Notes: generated by a model from the letters alone, not told the origin. DNA of 44,147 bases from Oligoflexus sp. (GCA_014377445.1 JACMPP010000042.1:1-44147), one strand, 5' to 3'; shown: positions 15,036-23,448, counted from the first letter of the stretch. Numbers and translations: made by a program.

Positions 15036-16880
15036 TTACTTTCCTTGGAAAGACTTAAGCTCTTGTATAAGGCGTTCACTGGAAACATATCCTGTGATCC
15101 TCTTAGCTTTCGTGAGGTCACCGTCGGCCGGAATCAGAACCAGAGTGGGAAGTCCCGGCATTTCATATTTCTGAGCCAGGGCCTCATTGACCTCATTGCT
15201 CTCAGTTAGATCCAGCTTAACGATAACCCAATCTTCTTTCAGCAAGGAAATGACAGCCGGATCCAGGAAGGTCGTCTTGTCCATCTCCTTGCAGGCCACG
15301 CACCAGTCGGCCCAGCCGTCGATGATGATCGGCCGGTCTTTTTCTTTCGCTTGGGCGTAACCCGCATTTTCATCTTTGATCCATTTCAGTTCCGCAGTGA
15401 TGTCGGTGCCCGTCGCCCATTGAATGGCCGCGAAAAGACCGAGGCCGAAGATGATAGTGGGAACGAGTTGGGTCGCCTTGTGGTGCATGAGGCTGGCGCG
15501 ACTAAGTATGACCACGATGCCGATGCCCCCTGCCAGCAGACAGCCTATGGCGATCCACTGCCAGTACCCTTTGATCGCGTGAAGGCTCTCGTACGCTGTA
15601 TTTTTCAAGTAGTAGGCCGAGAGACCAAACATCGCAGCCGCAAAGATCATTTTAATGGCGACCTGGATGCGGGCACTGATTTTAAAGCTTTTCACACGGT
15701 TTGCGGCGAGGCCGAGGACAACATAGGGCAGCGCAAAGCCAAGGCTGTAGAGGAAGAAGAGCAGGATCGACTGCCAGGCCGAGGTCAAATGAGTCGAGTA
15801 AGCGATGAGGGCGCCCATGATCGGACCGGTGCAGGGAGCGGCCACCAAACCAGCCCCAGCACCCATGCCAAGGGAGTTTAGAGATGAGGCGCGACCGGAA
15901 CCGAGTGAGGCTCCGAGGTTTTGAAGTCGGGAGAGATTGCCGAAGCCCAGCATCGTTACGGCAAGAATGGCAAAGACGAGCCCGAAGCCGATGTTGACCC
16001 ATTTATTGGCGAGCAGAGATCCGAAAACATCACCAGAGAGGGAAGCCAGTACTCCGAGTGCGGTATACGTGAGGATAATTCCCAGTGCGTAAAGAATGGT
16101 GCCTTCCTTCGGTTTGTGGCCGTCGCGGGCGAGCAGGCGAAGCGTAATCGGGATCATGGGAAATACACAGGGCGTGAGATTGGTGGCGAGGCCGCCGATG
16201 AAGATTACGATCAGAAGCAGACCGAAGGGCAAGGTTCCGCTCTTCAATTTCTCAGCGTATTCCTCCTCGAGACTGAGTCCTCCCGAGCCTTTAGTTTTGG
16301 GAGCCTCGCTGGTAAAGGCGGCCGGGCTGTCGCCCACCGGCGGTGAAGATGCCTGCGGCGAGCTTGAAGGCGAGGGGGCTTCGCCCGTCATTGACTTTTC
16401 TTCGCTTAAATAAACCGGAACCTTTAGTTCCTGCGTGTAGGGGAATAAACAGATTTTATGCGTGCAGCCCAGAAAGGTCACGAAGATCGAAACTGTCCCG
16501 CTGTTCAGAGGTTTATCTCCGATGAGTTCGAGCTCAAAGTCACCGCCGTCGTAGACATCGGTTTCGCCCTCACCCATGGGATCCTGCTGTTTGCGGGAAT
16601 CGGGAGCCGTCTTGATCGCCATGGAAAACCCGGCAGGTCCCCGAAATTCGAGCTTATTCTTGTAGATAGAGAACTGATCTTTGGTGGCGAGCCGAAGCGC
16701 GACGAGAAGGTGGCCCTTGCCATCGGCCAGGGCTTGCACCGGAGTCCAAAGGACAACATCGTTCGGGTGGATATCGAGCGCAGCCTTGCCGCCAAGTTCG
16801 AGCTCCTGGCCAAAGATTTCTGTGGATCGCAATGCTGGAACAAGCAGGAAGAACAGGATCATGACGAGATTCTTCAGCAC
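15036..16880 (-). CDS. dsbD: thiol:disulfide interchange protein DsbD
   Basis: The protein has 614 aa and starts at GTG 16880, which AAGGAG precedes with 5-base spacing. After a signal peptide comes the periplasmic alpha domain with its Cys pair (Cys139 and Cys144 in GCTHKIC). A low-complexity Ser/Pro linker follows. The eight-helix membrane domain carries the two redox Cys (Cys238 in LTPCVFPMIP, Cys350 in AAPCTGP). The C-terminal thioredoxin-like domain has CVAC (Cys527-Cys530). All six redox Cys of DsbD are present. The protein passes electrons from cytoplasmic thioredoxin to periplasmic thiol proteins, which could include the TlpA-like protein and cytochrome c of the neighbouring respiratory operon. 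Confidence 0.96.
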   Translation of the reverse strand: MLKNLVMILFFLLVPALRSTEIFGQELELGGKAALDIHPNDVVLWTPVQALADGKGHLLVALRLATKDQFSIYKNKLEFRGPAGFSMAIKTAPDSRKQQDPMGEGETDVYDGGDFELELIGDKPLNSGTVSIFVTFLGCTHKICLFPYTQELKVPVYLSEEKSMTGEAPSPSSSPQASSPPVGDSPAAFTSEAPKTKGSGGLSLEEEYAEKLKSGTLPFGLLLIVIFIGGLATNLTPCVFPMIPITLRLLARDGHKPKEGTILYALGIILTYTALGVLASLSGDVFGSLLANKWVNIGFGLVFAILAVTMLGFGNLSRLQNLGASLGSGRASSLNSLGMGAGAGLVAAPCTGPIMGALIAYSTHLTSAWQSILLFFLYSLGFALPYVVLGLAANRVKSFKISARIQVAIKMIFAAAMFGLSAYYLKNTAYESLHAIKGYWQWIAIGCLLAGGIGIVVILSRASLMHHKATQLVPTIIFGLGLFAAIQWATGTDITAELKWIKDENAGYAQAKEKDRPIIIDGWADWCVACKEMDKTTFLDPAVISLLKEDWVIVKLDLTESNEVNEALAQKYEMPGLPTLVLIPADGDLTKAKRITGYVSSERLIQELKSFQGK

Positions 16881-16909
16881 AATAACTCCTTAGCCTTCAG
16901 TACTTAACC

Positions 16910-16938
16910 TTTATAGCGGAGGCTGGCGGCATGTGGAA
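16910..16938 (-). promoter_or_regulatory. candidate promoter of the dsbD operon
   Basis: On the minus strand, TTCCAC (16938-16933) and TATAAA (16915-16910) are 17 bases apart. The -10 is good and the -35 weak. Confidence 0.35.
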
Positions 16939-16997
16939 GGAGATGCATTTGAAGCGTCATAAATACGTAGAAAATCGCTGTATTCCCTAAAGTTCGC

Positions 16998-17026
16998 TTG
17001 ACTCGTTAGGGACTTTACCGTAGTAG
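16998..17026 (+). promoter_or_regulatory. candidate promoter of rplX
   Basis: TTGACT (16998-17003) and TAGTAG (17021-17026) are separated by 17 bases, leaving a leader of about 70 bases before the rplX ATG. The leader has no obvious Shine-Dalgarno, which leaves room for autogenous control. Confidence 0.5.
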
Positions 17027-17104
17027 AGAGGTTCCTTTACGCCGGAAGTGCCAAGCAATTAGGTTCGTTTCGGATCGTTAATCCAAAAAATGTGGATTCT
17101 AAAA

Positions 17105-17452
17105 ATGGCGCAGCAAACACAGCAGACCAAATACCAAGCAAAATTCCGCCTCAAAAAAGGCGATGAAGTCGTAGTCCTTACTGGTGCTGACAAAGGCAAA
17201 AAAGGCAAGATCGACAAAGTCGATTTCAAACGCAATGCCGTTTTCATTGCTGGCCTGAACATCCAAAAGAAACATACCCGTCCAGGTGCTAACGGCGAAG
17301 CCGGCGGCATCGTCGACAAAGTTGCTTCGATCCACGTAAGCAACGTGTCTCTAGCCGATCCTAAATCGGGCAAAGCGACAAAGATCGGATCCAAATTTGA
17401 TGGCGACAAAAAGGTCCGCTTCGCTAAAAAGTCTGGCCTAACTCTCGCTTAA
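17105..17452 (+). CDS. rplX: 50S ribosomal protein L24
   Basis: The protein has 115 aa. KOW-type N-terminus: KGDEVVVLTGADKGKKGKI. Then come NIQKKHTRP, GGIVDKVASIHVSNV and the end KKVRFAKKSG, all L24 signatures. L24 is an early-assembly 23S rRNA-binding protein. I chose ATG 17105 over 17090 because MAQQTQQTK fits the family start better. The gene stands alone between the dsbD operon and the cytochrome operon, away from the S10/spc cluster where rplX is normally found. A promoter precedes it and a hairpin follows. It may be the only copy relocated, or a second copy. Confidence 0.93.
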   Translation: MAQQTQQTKYQAKFRLKKGDEVVVLTGADKGKKGKIDKVDFKRNAVFIAGLNIQKKHTRPGANGEAGGIVDKVASIHVSNVSLADPKSGKATKIGSKFDGDKKVRFAKKSGLTLA

Positions 17453-17464
17453 TGCTAAATGTTC

Positions 17465-17510
17465 CAAATGCAGTCTTCGCCGAGCGGTGAAGACTGCATT
17501 TGTCCGTTTT
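17465..17510 (+). terminator. terminator-like hairpin after rplX
   Basis: A perfect 14-bp stem (CAAATGCAGTCTTC, 17465-17478, with 17489-17502) has a 10-base loop and is followed by TCCGTTTT. The T-tract is short, but stem strength makes a terminator likely. Confidence 0.7.
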
Positions 17511-17665
17511 GCCTGAAAATTCGGGCATCAGGGCTTTCGTTCTGCCTCACAAGGCTTATCGATTTCCATGAGTTATCGGCTCGAGAACTCGGAACCTGCA
17601 CCCAAAGTGTTGGACTACGGGCTTTCCAGGGTCGGAAGGTCATTGGTAAAAAACTGAGCTTTTAG

Positions 17666-17695
17666 TTGCTTCGAATTACCAAACTATGTTGTAAT
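17666..17695 (+). promoter_or_regulatory. candidate promoter of the cytochrome oxidase operon
   Basis: TTGCTT (17666-17671) and TGTAAT (17690-17695) have 18-base spacing in an AT-rich stretch 54 bases before the cytochrome c4 start. The rest of the 17511-17748 gap shows no gene. Confidence 0.38.
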
Positions 17696-17748
17696 GAGTC
17701 CGTAATTTTTTCGATATTAGTCCGTTAATCGGCCTCAATAGGTGTCGA

Positions 17749-18399
17749 ATGTACATCAGATTAAAGTCGTCTCTCTTGGTTCTTGGTTTATCCTCTCTTG
17801 TTGGTACTTTCTCAGCGAAAGCAGCCGATCGAGGAACGCAGGTGTTCAAGCTTTGTAGTTACTGTCACGGGGACCATGGTGAAGGAAATCCGACGATCGG
17901 AGCTCCTAGCATCGCAGGTTTGCCAGATTGGTACGTAAAGCGACAGCTTCTGAATTTCCGGTCCGGCGCACGTGGTGCTCATCCTAGGGACGCAGCCGGT
18001 ATGCGGATGTATCCAATGGCTCGAACACTTAACGGTGAAAAAGATATCGAAGCGGTGGTAGTCGTTGTAGCAGCATTGCCTCAGGTTAAAACCGAGGACA
18101 CCATCAAAGGTCATGTCGTTAAGGGTCAAAACACCTTTAAGGTATGTGCGACCTGCCATGGGGTAAACGGTGAGGGAAATCAAACGCTCAATGCTCCTGC
18201 TTTAGCTGGCGCAAGCGATTGGTATCTCCTGAAACAGTTGCACAACTTCAAACACAAAATCCGGGCTTTCGATCCTGCAAGGGATCCGATTGGAGCTGGT
18301 ATGGCTGCGATGGCAGCAGGCCTGAGTGACGAAGACATGCTCAACGTCGTCAGCTACATCAACACCTTCAAGTACAAACAAGCTGCAAATCCAAAATAG
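17749..18399 (+). CDS. di-haem cytochrome c (c4-like)
   Basis: The protein has 216 aa with a signal peptide (about residues 1-25, ending SAKA). Two similar haem c domains carry CSYCH (36-40) and CATCH (133-137), each followed by G-x-x-GEGN and then a G-DWY-x-x-Q-L-x-N-F pattern, as in cytochrome c4. Met residues in the C-terminal part of each domain (YPMARTL, MAAMAAGL) are candidate sixth ligands. It is a periplasmic electron carrier and first in the oxidase operon, so it is the likely donor to the CuA site of the oxidase encoded just downstream. Confidence 0.92.
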   Translation: MYIRLKSSLLVLGLSSLVGTFSAKAADRGTQVFKLCSYCHGDHGEGNPTIGAPSIAGLPDWYVKRQLLNFRSGARGAHPRDAAGMRMYPMARTLNGEKDIEAVVVVVAALPQVKTEDTIKGHVVKGQNTFKVCATCHGVNGEGNQTLNAPALAGASDWYLLKQLHNFKHKIRAFDPARDPIGAGMAAMAAGLSDEDMLNVVSYINTFKYKQAANPK

Positions 18400-18412
18400 G
18401 GTCGAGGTAATT

Positions 18413-18517
18413 GTGAAAAAGCCGGATGAAGCGGATCAGCTCGCGAAGAAAGCAATTTTTGTTATCCTGGCCGGTGTGCTTGCATACACGGTAGCAGTGT
18501 TAATTTTGGTTCGCTAA
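18413..18517 (+). CDS. 34-aa single-helix membrane peptide in the oxidase operon
   Basis: GTG 18413 with GAGGT upstream opens a 34-codon frame. A charged start (KKPDEADQLAKKA) is followed by one hydrophobic helix, IFVILAGVLAYTVAVLILVR. The stop lies 20 bases before the coxB start. Size and topology are like the small accessory subunits of haem-copper oxidases (CcoQ/CcoS type, or subunit IV of aa3), but no sequence family is recognised. Position inside a tight operon with its own ribosome binding site supports translation. Confidence 0.68.
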   Translation: MKKPDEADQLAKKAIFVILAGVLAYTVAVLILVR

Positions 18518-18537
18518 CGGGGAGACGGGGAAAGAAT

Positions 18538-19221
18538 ATGATCGAATTATTACGGCAAAGCGGCTCCAGTTTTGCGGGTGATATCAATAACCTCATTTTA
18601 CTGGTGACAGTACTCGCGGGTTTTTGGTTGATCGTGGCCGAAGTTGTCTTGTTTTGGTTGGTTTGGAAATTCAGAAAAAAGCCGGGCGTCAAAGCTCAAT
18701 ATGTTACGGGTGAACGCAAAGAAGAGATGAAGTGGATCCACTGGCCCCACAACATCATCCTTGTTTGTGACGTTTTCATCATCTTTTTCGCGATCAAAGT
18801 CTGGCACCACGTTAAACAGGAGCTGCCACCCGCTCAGTCGACGATTCGTATAATCGGTCAACAATGGGCTTGGCGTTTCATAATGCCGGGTGCGGACAAC
18901 GTTCTTGGGACCAAGGACGATATCGAAACTGTCGATGAGCTTCATGTGAAAGTGGATACAACCTACCACTACAAACTGGAGAGCGTCGACGTCCTCCACG
19001 ATTTCTCGGTGCCCCAATTTCGTTTGAAGCAGGATGCTATCCCGGGTCGAATTATGACGGGTTGGTTCAAGCCAACGAAAGTCGGACATTTCGATATCCA
19101 GTGTGCAGAAATTTGCGGAATCGGACACGGTATCATGATGGGCAAACTTTTCGTCGACTCTGCTGAAGAATATGACAAATGGATCGCCAGCCATACGCCG
19201 GCCGAAGCCACTAGTCACTGA
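18538..19221 (+). CDS. coxB: cytochrome c oxidase subunit II
   Basis: The protein has 227 aa. Two N-terminal transmembrane helices (about residues 19-45 and 72-92) precede a periplasmic cupredoxin domain. The CuA site is complete: His154 (DVLHDF), then CAEICGIGHGIM giving Cys189, Glu191, Cys193, His197 and Met200. The electron-entry motif GQQWAWRF is present. It lacks a fused haem c domain, so it depends on a separate cytochrome c, presumably the c4 protein two genes upstream. The ribosome binding site is GGGGAAAG. Confidence 0.96.
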   Translation: MIELLRQSGSSFAGDINNLILLVTVLAGFWLIVAEVVLFWLVWKFRKKPGVKAQYVTGERKEEMKWIHWPHNIILVCDVFIIFFAIKVWHHVKQELPPAQSTIRIIGQQWAWRFIMPGADNVLGTKDDIETVDELHVKVDTTYHYKLESVDVLHDFSVPQFRLKQDAIPGRIMTGWFKPTKVGHFDIQCAEICGIGHGIMMGKLFVDSAEEYDKWIASHTPAEATSH

Positions 19222-19281
19222 TCTCGAGCGTTTCGAACGAAAACGATATAGAAAAGTAGCCACGATTAATTAGGTGTATAT

Positions 19282-20982
19282 ATGGCCACGACACACGCAG
19301 AACATCACGATCATCACGATCATCACGAGATGAGCTTTTGGGAAAAGTACATTTTCCCTCTCGATCACAAAGTGATCGGGATGCAATATCTCTTTACCGG
19401 GATCCTTATGGGCGTCCTCGGTGCATTCTTCTCCTATGTCTTCCGCATGCAAAACGCTTTTCCAGGCATCGAAGTCCCTCTTTTCGGTTTGGTGACCTCA
19501 GCTCAGTACAACTCGCTGATCACCAACCACGGAACCATCATGATCTTCTGGTTTGCGATGCCCATCCTGGTCGCCGCATTCGGAAACTACTTGATCCCGC
19601 TCATGATTGGCGCGGACGATATGGTCTTTCCCAAGATCAACCGTCTTTCCTATCAAATCTTTTTACTCTCAGTTGTGGTGCTGATCGGCAGCTTCTTCGT
19701 TCACAACGGCGGCTTCGGTGGTGCATGGACGGCGTATCCTCCGCTTTCAGCAAAGGCCGAGTACAACTTGACGCCCTGGGGATCGATCCTCTGGCTTGTC
19801 GCTGTTGTCCTTGAGTTCGTGGCATTCCTTCTCGGTGGTATCAACTTCATCACGACCCTGATGAACTCTCGTGCCAAAGGCATGAAGATGATGGATATTC
19901 CTATAGTTTGCTGGATGATCGTCTTGGCGAGCATCCTCTTCATGGCATCCGCCGGTCCACTGATCGCAGGCGCGGCGATGCTTCTCTTCGACCAAACGAT
20001 CGGAACGGGCTTCTTCGATCCAGCACGCGGTGGCGACCCCATCCTCTGGCAACATTTGTTCTGGTTCTTCGGCCACCCGGAAGTTTACGTCGTATTCTTG
20101 CCGGCCATGGGTATCGTCGCCGAAGTCATCACGACCTTCTCGCGCAAGAAACTCTTTGCTTACAAAGTCGTCCTATTCACGACCTTCGCAACGGGTATCC
20201 TCAGCTTCTTCGTTTGGGCTCACCATCAGTTCATCGCTGGTATCGACCCACGTCTGGCTAACATCTTTACCGTAACCACTTTGCTCATCTCGATTCCAAT
20301 CGCGGAAATGCTCTTCGTCTACATCGCAACCCTTTGGGGCGGCTCGATTGAATTGACATCGGCGATGCTCTTTGCTCTTGGCTTCCTAGCAACCTTCCTC
20401 GTTGGTGGTGTTACGGGTATATTCTTGGGTGCGTCAGGCGCGGATATCTACTTCCACGATACCTACTTCGTACTCGCTCACTTTCACTACACCTTCGTGC
20501 CGATTGCCGTGATTGCCGTCTTTGCTGGACTCTATTATTGGTTCCCGAAAATGTTTGGCCGTTTCATGGACGAAACTTTGGGTAAGATCCACTTCTGGGG
20601 AACGATGGTTGGCTTTAATGGTATCTTCATGCCGCTCTTCTTTACCGGAGCCGCGGGTGATCACCGCCGTATTTTTGACTTTTCAAACTTCCCGGAACTC
20701 GCAGTCAGCTCGTTGCAGCATCTTCGTATGGTTGCCACGATCTCCGTCATCATCACGATCCTGTTCCAATTCGTGTTCTTCTGGAACTTCATCTACTCCA
20801 TGTTCCGTGGACGTAAATGTACAGAGAACAATCCTTGGAAAGCGAACACTCTGGAGTGGGTTGCCGCTTGTCCTCCTCCGCACGGTAACTTCCTGGTTAT
20901 GCCAGAAGTTTATCGCGGTCCATATGAATACAGCGTACCTGGTCGTGAACTTGACTATTGGCCTCAAAACGAAAAAGTTTAA
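19282..20982 (+). CDS. coxA: cytochrome c oxidase subunit I
   Basis: The protein has 566 aa with twelve or more transmembrane helices. Haem and CuB ligands are visible: NHGTIM (low-spin haem His), GHPEVY (CuB His and the cross-linked Tyr), AHHQF (two CuB His) and HFHYTF (high- and low-spin haem His). The first 16 residues are unusually His/Asp/Glu-rich (HAEHHDHHDHHE), a possible metal-binding extension in the cytoplasm. The family reduces oxygen to water and pumps protons. It is preceded by coxB and followed after 9 bases by coxC. Confidence 0.97.
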   Translation: MATTHAEHHDHHDHHEMSFWEKYIFPLDHKVIGMQYLFTGILMGVLGAFFSYVFRMQNAFPGIEVPLFGLVTSAQYNSLITNHGTIMIFWFAMPILVAAFGNYLIPLMIGADDMVFPKINRLSYQIFLLSVVVLIGSFFVHNGGFGGAWTAYPPLSAKAEYNLTPWGSILWLVAVVLEFVAFLLGGINFITTLMNSRAKGMKMMDIPIVCWMIVLASILFMASAGPLIAGAAMLLFDQTIGTGFFDPARGGDPILWQHLFWFFGHPEVYVVFLPAMGIVAEVITTFSRKKLFAYKVVLFTTFATGILSFFVWAHHQFIAGIDPRLANIFTVTTLLISIPIAEMLFVYIATLWGGSIELTSAMLFALGFLATFLVGGVTGIFLGASGADIYFHDTYFVLAHFHYTFVPIAVIAVFAGLYYWFPKMFGRFMDETLGKIHFWGTMVGFNGIFMPLFFTGAAGDHRRIFDFSNFPELAVSSLQHLRMVATISVIITILFQFVFFWNFIYSMFRGRKCTENNPWKANTLEWVAACPPPHGNFLVMPEVYRGPYEYSVPGRELDYWPQNEKV

Positions 20983-20991
20983 TCAAGGAAG

Positions 20992-21576
20992 ATGCCCGTG
21001 GGAACAACAACTCCGATCGCAACGACTCGTAGCGTAACAGGAATGCCGACCGGTCGCCTGGCAGTATGGTGGGTCATCGGTTCTGAAATCGTCATCTTTG
21101 GCGGTTTGTTAATGTGCTATCTCATGCTTCGCCTGAAATTCCCTCACTGGGCATTGAATTCGTCGCACACCAACACCTTTGCCGGTGGTGTAAACACTTT
21201 CGTACTTTTGACATCCAGTTTGTCTATTGTCCTGGCGCATTATTACGCTGAGAGAAAAGAAGAGCTAAAAGCTTTCGGTCTGATTTGGGCAACCATCTTC
21301 GGCGGACTTTGCTTTCTCGTCATTAAAGGCATTGAATGGACGACAGAGATTCAGAATGGTTTCACCATTACCTCGTCTTTGTTCTGGTCCTTCTACTATA
21401 CCGCTGCTGGCCTTCACGCCTTGCACGTTATAGCAGGTATGTGTCTTATGGGCTGGATCTCGATCGATGTTCTTCAGAAGAAGAACATGCATCGCGTCGA
21501 ACTCATTGGGATTTACTGGCACTTTGTCGATCTCGTGTGGATTTTTCTTTTCCCATTACTTTACATCGCGAAGTGA
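20992..21576 (+). CDS. coxC: cytochrome c oxidase subunit III
   Basis: The protein has 194 aa with five predicted helices. It carries the short-form subunit III signatures: GSEIVIFGG, an EWT loop, LFWSFYYTAAGLHALHVIAG and IYWHFVDLVWIFLFPLLY. The Shine-Dalgarno CAAGGAAG lies 5 bases before ATG 20992. Subunit III stabilises the oxidase core and proton uptake. A second subunit III-like protein is encoded two genes downstream. Confidence 0.95.
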   Translation: MPVGTTTPIATTRSVTGMPTGRLAVWWVIGSEIVIFGGLLMCYLMLRLKFPHWALNSSHTNTFAGGVNTFVLLTSSLSIVLAHYYAERKEELKAFGLIWATIFGGLCFLVIKGIEWTTEIQNGFTITSSLFWSFYYTAAGLHALHVIAGMCLMGWISIDVLQKKNMHRVELIGIYWHFVDLVWIFLFPLLYIAK

Positions 21577-21609
21577 TATCAAAGCTGAGTCTTAGGAGGG
21601 CGAGTTAAA

Positions 21610-21999
21610 ATGGCAGAGTATGTCGCACATTCTCATGATGAGCATAAAGACGCTGATGGTCACGGACCAAGTTTTTACATAAAGATCTGGGCTATTTTGC
21701 TGGTGCTTTTTGCCATCAGCGTCATTGGTCCCGAGTTCGGGCATCGTACGGTTACACTGATAACGGCCTTCGGTATTGCGCTTGTAAAAGCTTATATGGT
21801 CGCTGTTAATTTTATGCACATAAAGCATGAAAGAAAGTATATACCCTACATCATGTTCGCGATGCTCGGCATGGTCTTCTTGTTCTATATAGCGGTCTCG
21901 ACCGACGTACAGGCAACAAGCGGAACAAACTGGGAAAATGCGGCCGCGAAAGCGATCATCGAAGAAAATAAAGATTTTGAGCATCACTTGGAGCACTAG
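21610..21999 (+). CDS. coxD: cytochrome c oxidase subunit IV (prokaryotic COX4 type)
   Basis: The protein has 129 aa with a His-rich N-terminus, then three hydrophobic helices containing the family-like AFGIALVKAYMVAVNFMHIKHE. The C-terminal 30 residues are charged. It is the small subunit usually encoded right after subunit III in caa3/aa3 operons. The start follows GGAGGGCG. Confidence 0.9.
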   Translation: MAEYVAHSHDEHKDADGHGPSFYIKIWAILLVLFAISVIGPEFGHRTVTLITAFGIALVKAYMVAVNFMHIKHERKYIPYIMFAMLGMVFLFYIAVSTDVQATSGTNWENAAAKAIIEENKDFEHHLEH

Positions 22000-22039
22000 C
22001 AGCCGCGGCCCAGAGTGGTCTTCTAAACGGAGAATGAAT

Positions 22040-22618
22040 ATGGCTATGACGAAAGCAGCTTCTATGAAACCGCTTCGTCACAGCGAAAAAGGAATACCCA
22101 GCCCTGTGCTGGGTATACTTATTTTTGTTGTGTGCGAACTCATGGTTTTCTCGGCATTGATTAGCACTCGTATCGTGATCAAGGCCAGCGCGGGGATTTT
22201 CGCCCCACCGGAAAACATCAAACTCCCTGTTCTTACGACAGGCTTCAACACCGCCGTTCTCCTCCTTAGCGGTGTCTTTATGATCGCAGCGGGATGGAAA
22301 CACGGCAGCGAACGCAGCAAGTCACTCTTTGCTCTCGCAATCGCCACGGGCGCCTTTTTCCTTGGCGTGCAGGGCTACGAATGGTTCAATCTATTGAAGT
22401 TCGGCATGACCATGACTTCTAATATTTTTGGTGCCACCTTCTATCTCTTGATCGGTTGCCATGCTTTGCACGCGGTCGCCGCACTCATCGCAATGGCTTG
22501 GTTTTATCGTCTCTACACGAAGGATCAATTCGGTAAACATGGAATGCTTGCACTTCAGATCTACTGGGTATTCGTGGTTTTGGTTTGGCCTGTGCTCTAT
22601 TCGATCATCTACTTCTAA
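22040..22618 (+). CDS. second haem-copper oxidase subunit III-like protein
   Basis: The protein has 192 aa from ATG 22040, which CGGAG precedes with 7-base spacing. Two nearby in-frame ATGs (22034 and 22046) are alternatives. Five hydrophobic helices carry subunit III motifs: CELMVFSALIS, QGYEWFNL, FGATFYLLIGCHALHAVAALIAM and IYWVFVVLVWPVLY. It is clearly a paralogue of the coxC product but divergent. It may replace subunit III in an alternative oxidase form or act in assembly. Confidence 0.85.
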   Translation: MAMTKAASMKPLRHSEKGIPSPVLGILIFVVCELMVFSALISTRIVIKASAGIFAPPENIKLPVLTTGFNTAVLLLSGVFMIAAGWKHGSERSKSLFALAIATGAFFLGVQGYEWFNLLKFGMTMTSNIFGATFYLLIGCHALHAVAALIAMAWFYRLYTKDQFGKHGMLALQIYWVFVVLVWPVLYSIIYF

Positions 22619-22637
22619 GTAAAGACTGGGAGTTCAT

Positions 22638-22889
22638 ATGAACAGACTTCGTGCTGGTCTAGGCTTTCTCCTCTTGTTTATGAGTCACCCCCTTTTCGCC
22701 TGCGCCGTGTGCGGGCAAAGCGGGCAGGATCCGACCCTTGATGCCTATCAGGGATCAACAGCGATGCTCTCCCTCGTGCCACTGGCAGCGATGGGCGGTA
22801 TAGTCTTTGGCATCTACAAGTATGTGAACCGTGCCGACGACGTTACACCTGAAGTGAACGTAGAAGAAGAAGCCGCTCGTGAAGAATAA
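22638..22889 (+). CDS. small exported CxxC membrane protein, unknown
   Basis: The protein has 83 aa. A signal-like N-terminus ends PLFA, immediately followed by CAVCGQSGQDP, then a transmembrane helix (about residues 44-61) and an acidic tail. The CxxC sits at the predicted mature N-terminus in the periplasm and could bind copper or undergo thiol redox. It is not a haem motif, because no His follows. The next gene encodes a thioredoxin-like protein and overlaps it by 11 bases, so a redox or metal-delivery pair for oxidase assembly is plausible. No family is recognised. Confidence 0.78.
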   Translation: MNRLRAGLGFLLLFMSHPLFACAVCGQSGQDPTLDAYQGSTAMLSLVPLAAMGGIVFGIYKYVNRADDVTPEVNVEEEAAREE

Positions 22890-23448
22890 AGTTCGGATGA
22901 TTTCTGTCATCGCCCTACTCGCCTTTCTCGCGGCGGGCTTTCTCTTTTTTCAAAAATATTCCAAGACTCATGAAATCGAAGTTGTGCAATTTGAACGTCG
23001 AGAGGTTGCTAAGGACTTCGCTTTGCCCGTTATCGGCAAAAGTGCTCATTATCCCACCCAGGATAAGTTGAGTCTCCAGGTGGCGCGAAGCAAGCCTGTC
23101 CTTCTTCATTTCTGGGCGAGCTGGTGTATGGTCTGTCGCGAAGAAAAGCCGGAATTGGATGCCTTTTGGGCCAAACATAAAGACGCTGACCTTCTCATCC
23201 TGGGCGTCGCAAGTTTCGATACGCGGGATGCGATGATTCAATCTAAATTGATCGAGACGCCAAGCTTTACCGTTTTGCTCGACGAAGAGGGTGATGTGGC
23301 AAACCTCTACAAGGTCGCAGCTTTGCCCGTTTCCGTCCTGGTTGACGAACAGGGCTACATCGTCCAAAAATTTGTGGGCGCCCTCAAAAATTATGATTAC
23401 GTCGCTATCGAAAATTATCTCGAAGGCCGCAAGTCGATGTCGAGATGA
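22879..23448 (+). CDS. TlpA/ResA-like membrane-anchored thioredoxin
   Basis: The protein has 189 aa from GTG 22879, inside the end of the preceding gene. One N-terminal membrane anchor (about residues 7-25) precedes a periplasmic thioredoxin fold with FWASWCMVCREEKPEL (active site CMVC) and the cis-Pro region AALPVSVLVDEQG. TlpA/ResA-type proteins reduce apocytochrome c haem sites or oxidase CuA cysteines. The context favours maturation of the cytochrome c4 or CoxB encoded in this operon. DsbD, encoded nearby on the other strand, is the likely reductant. Confidence 0.9.
   Translation: MKNKVRMISVIALLAFLAAGFLFFQKYSKTHEIEVVQFERREVAKDFALPVIGKSAHYPTQDKLSLQVARSKPVLLHFWASWCMVCREEKPELDAFWAKHKDADLLILGVASFDTRDAMIQSKLIETPSFTVLLDEEGDVANLYKVAALPVSVLVDEQGYIVQKFVGALKNYDYVAIENYLEGRKSMSR

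Noticed and set aside
22638..22889. Haem c motif in the small CxxC protein
   Set aside because: CAVCG lacks the His that follows CxxC in haem c sites, so it is not a cytochrome.
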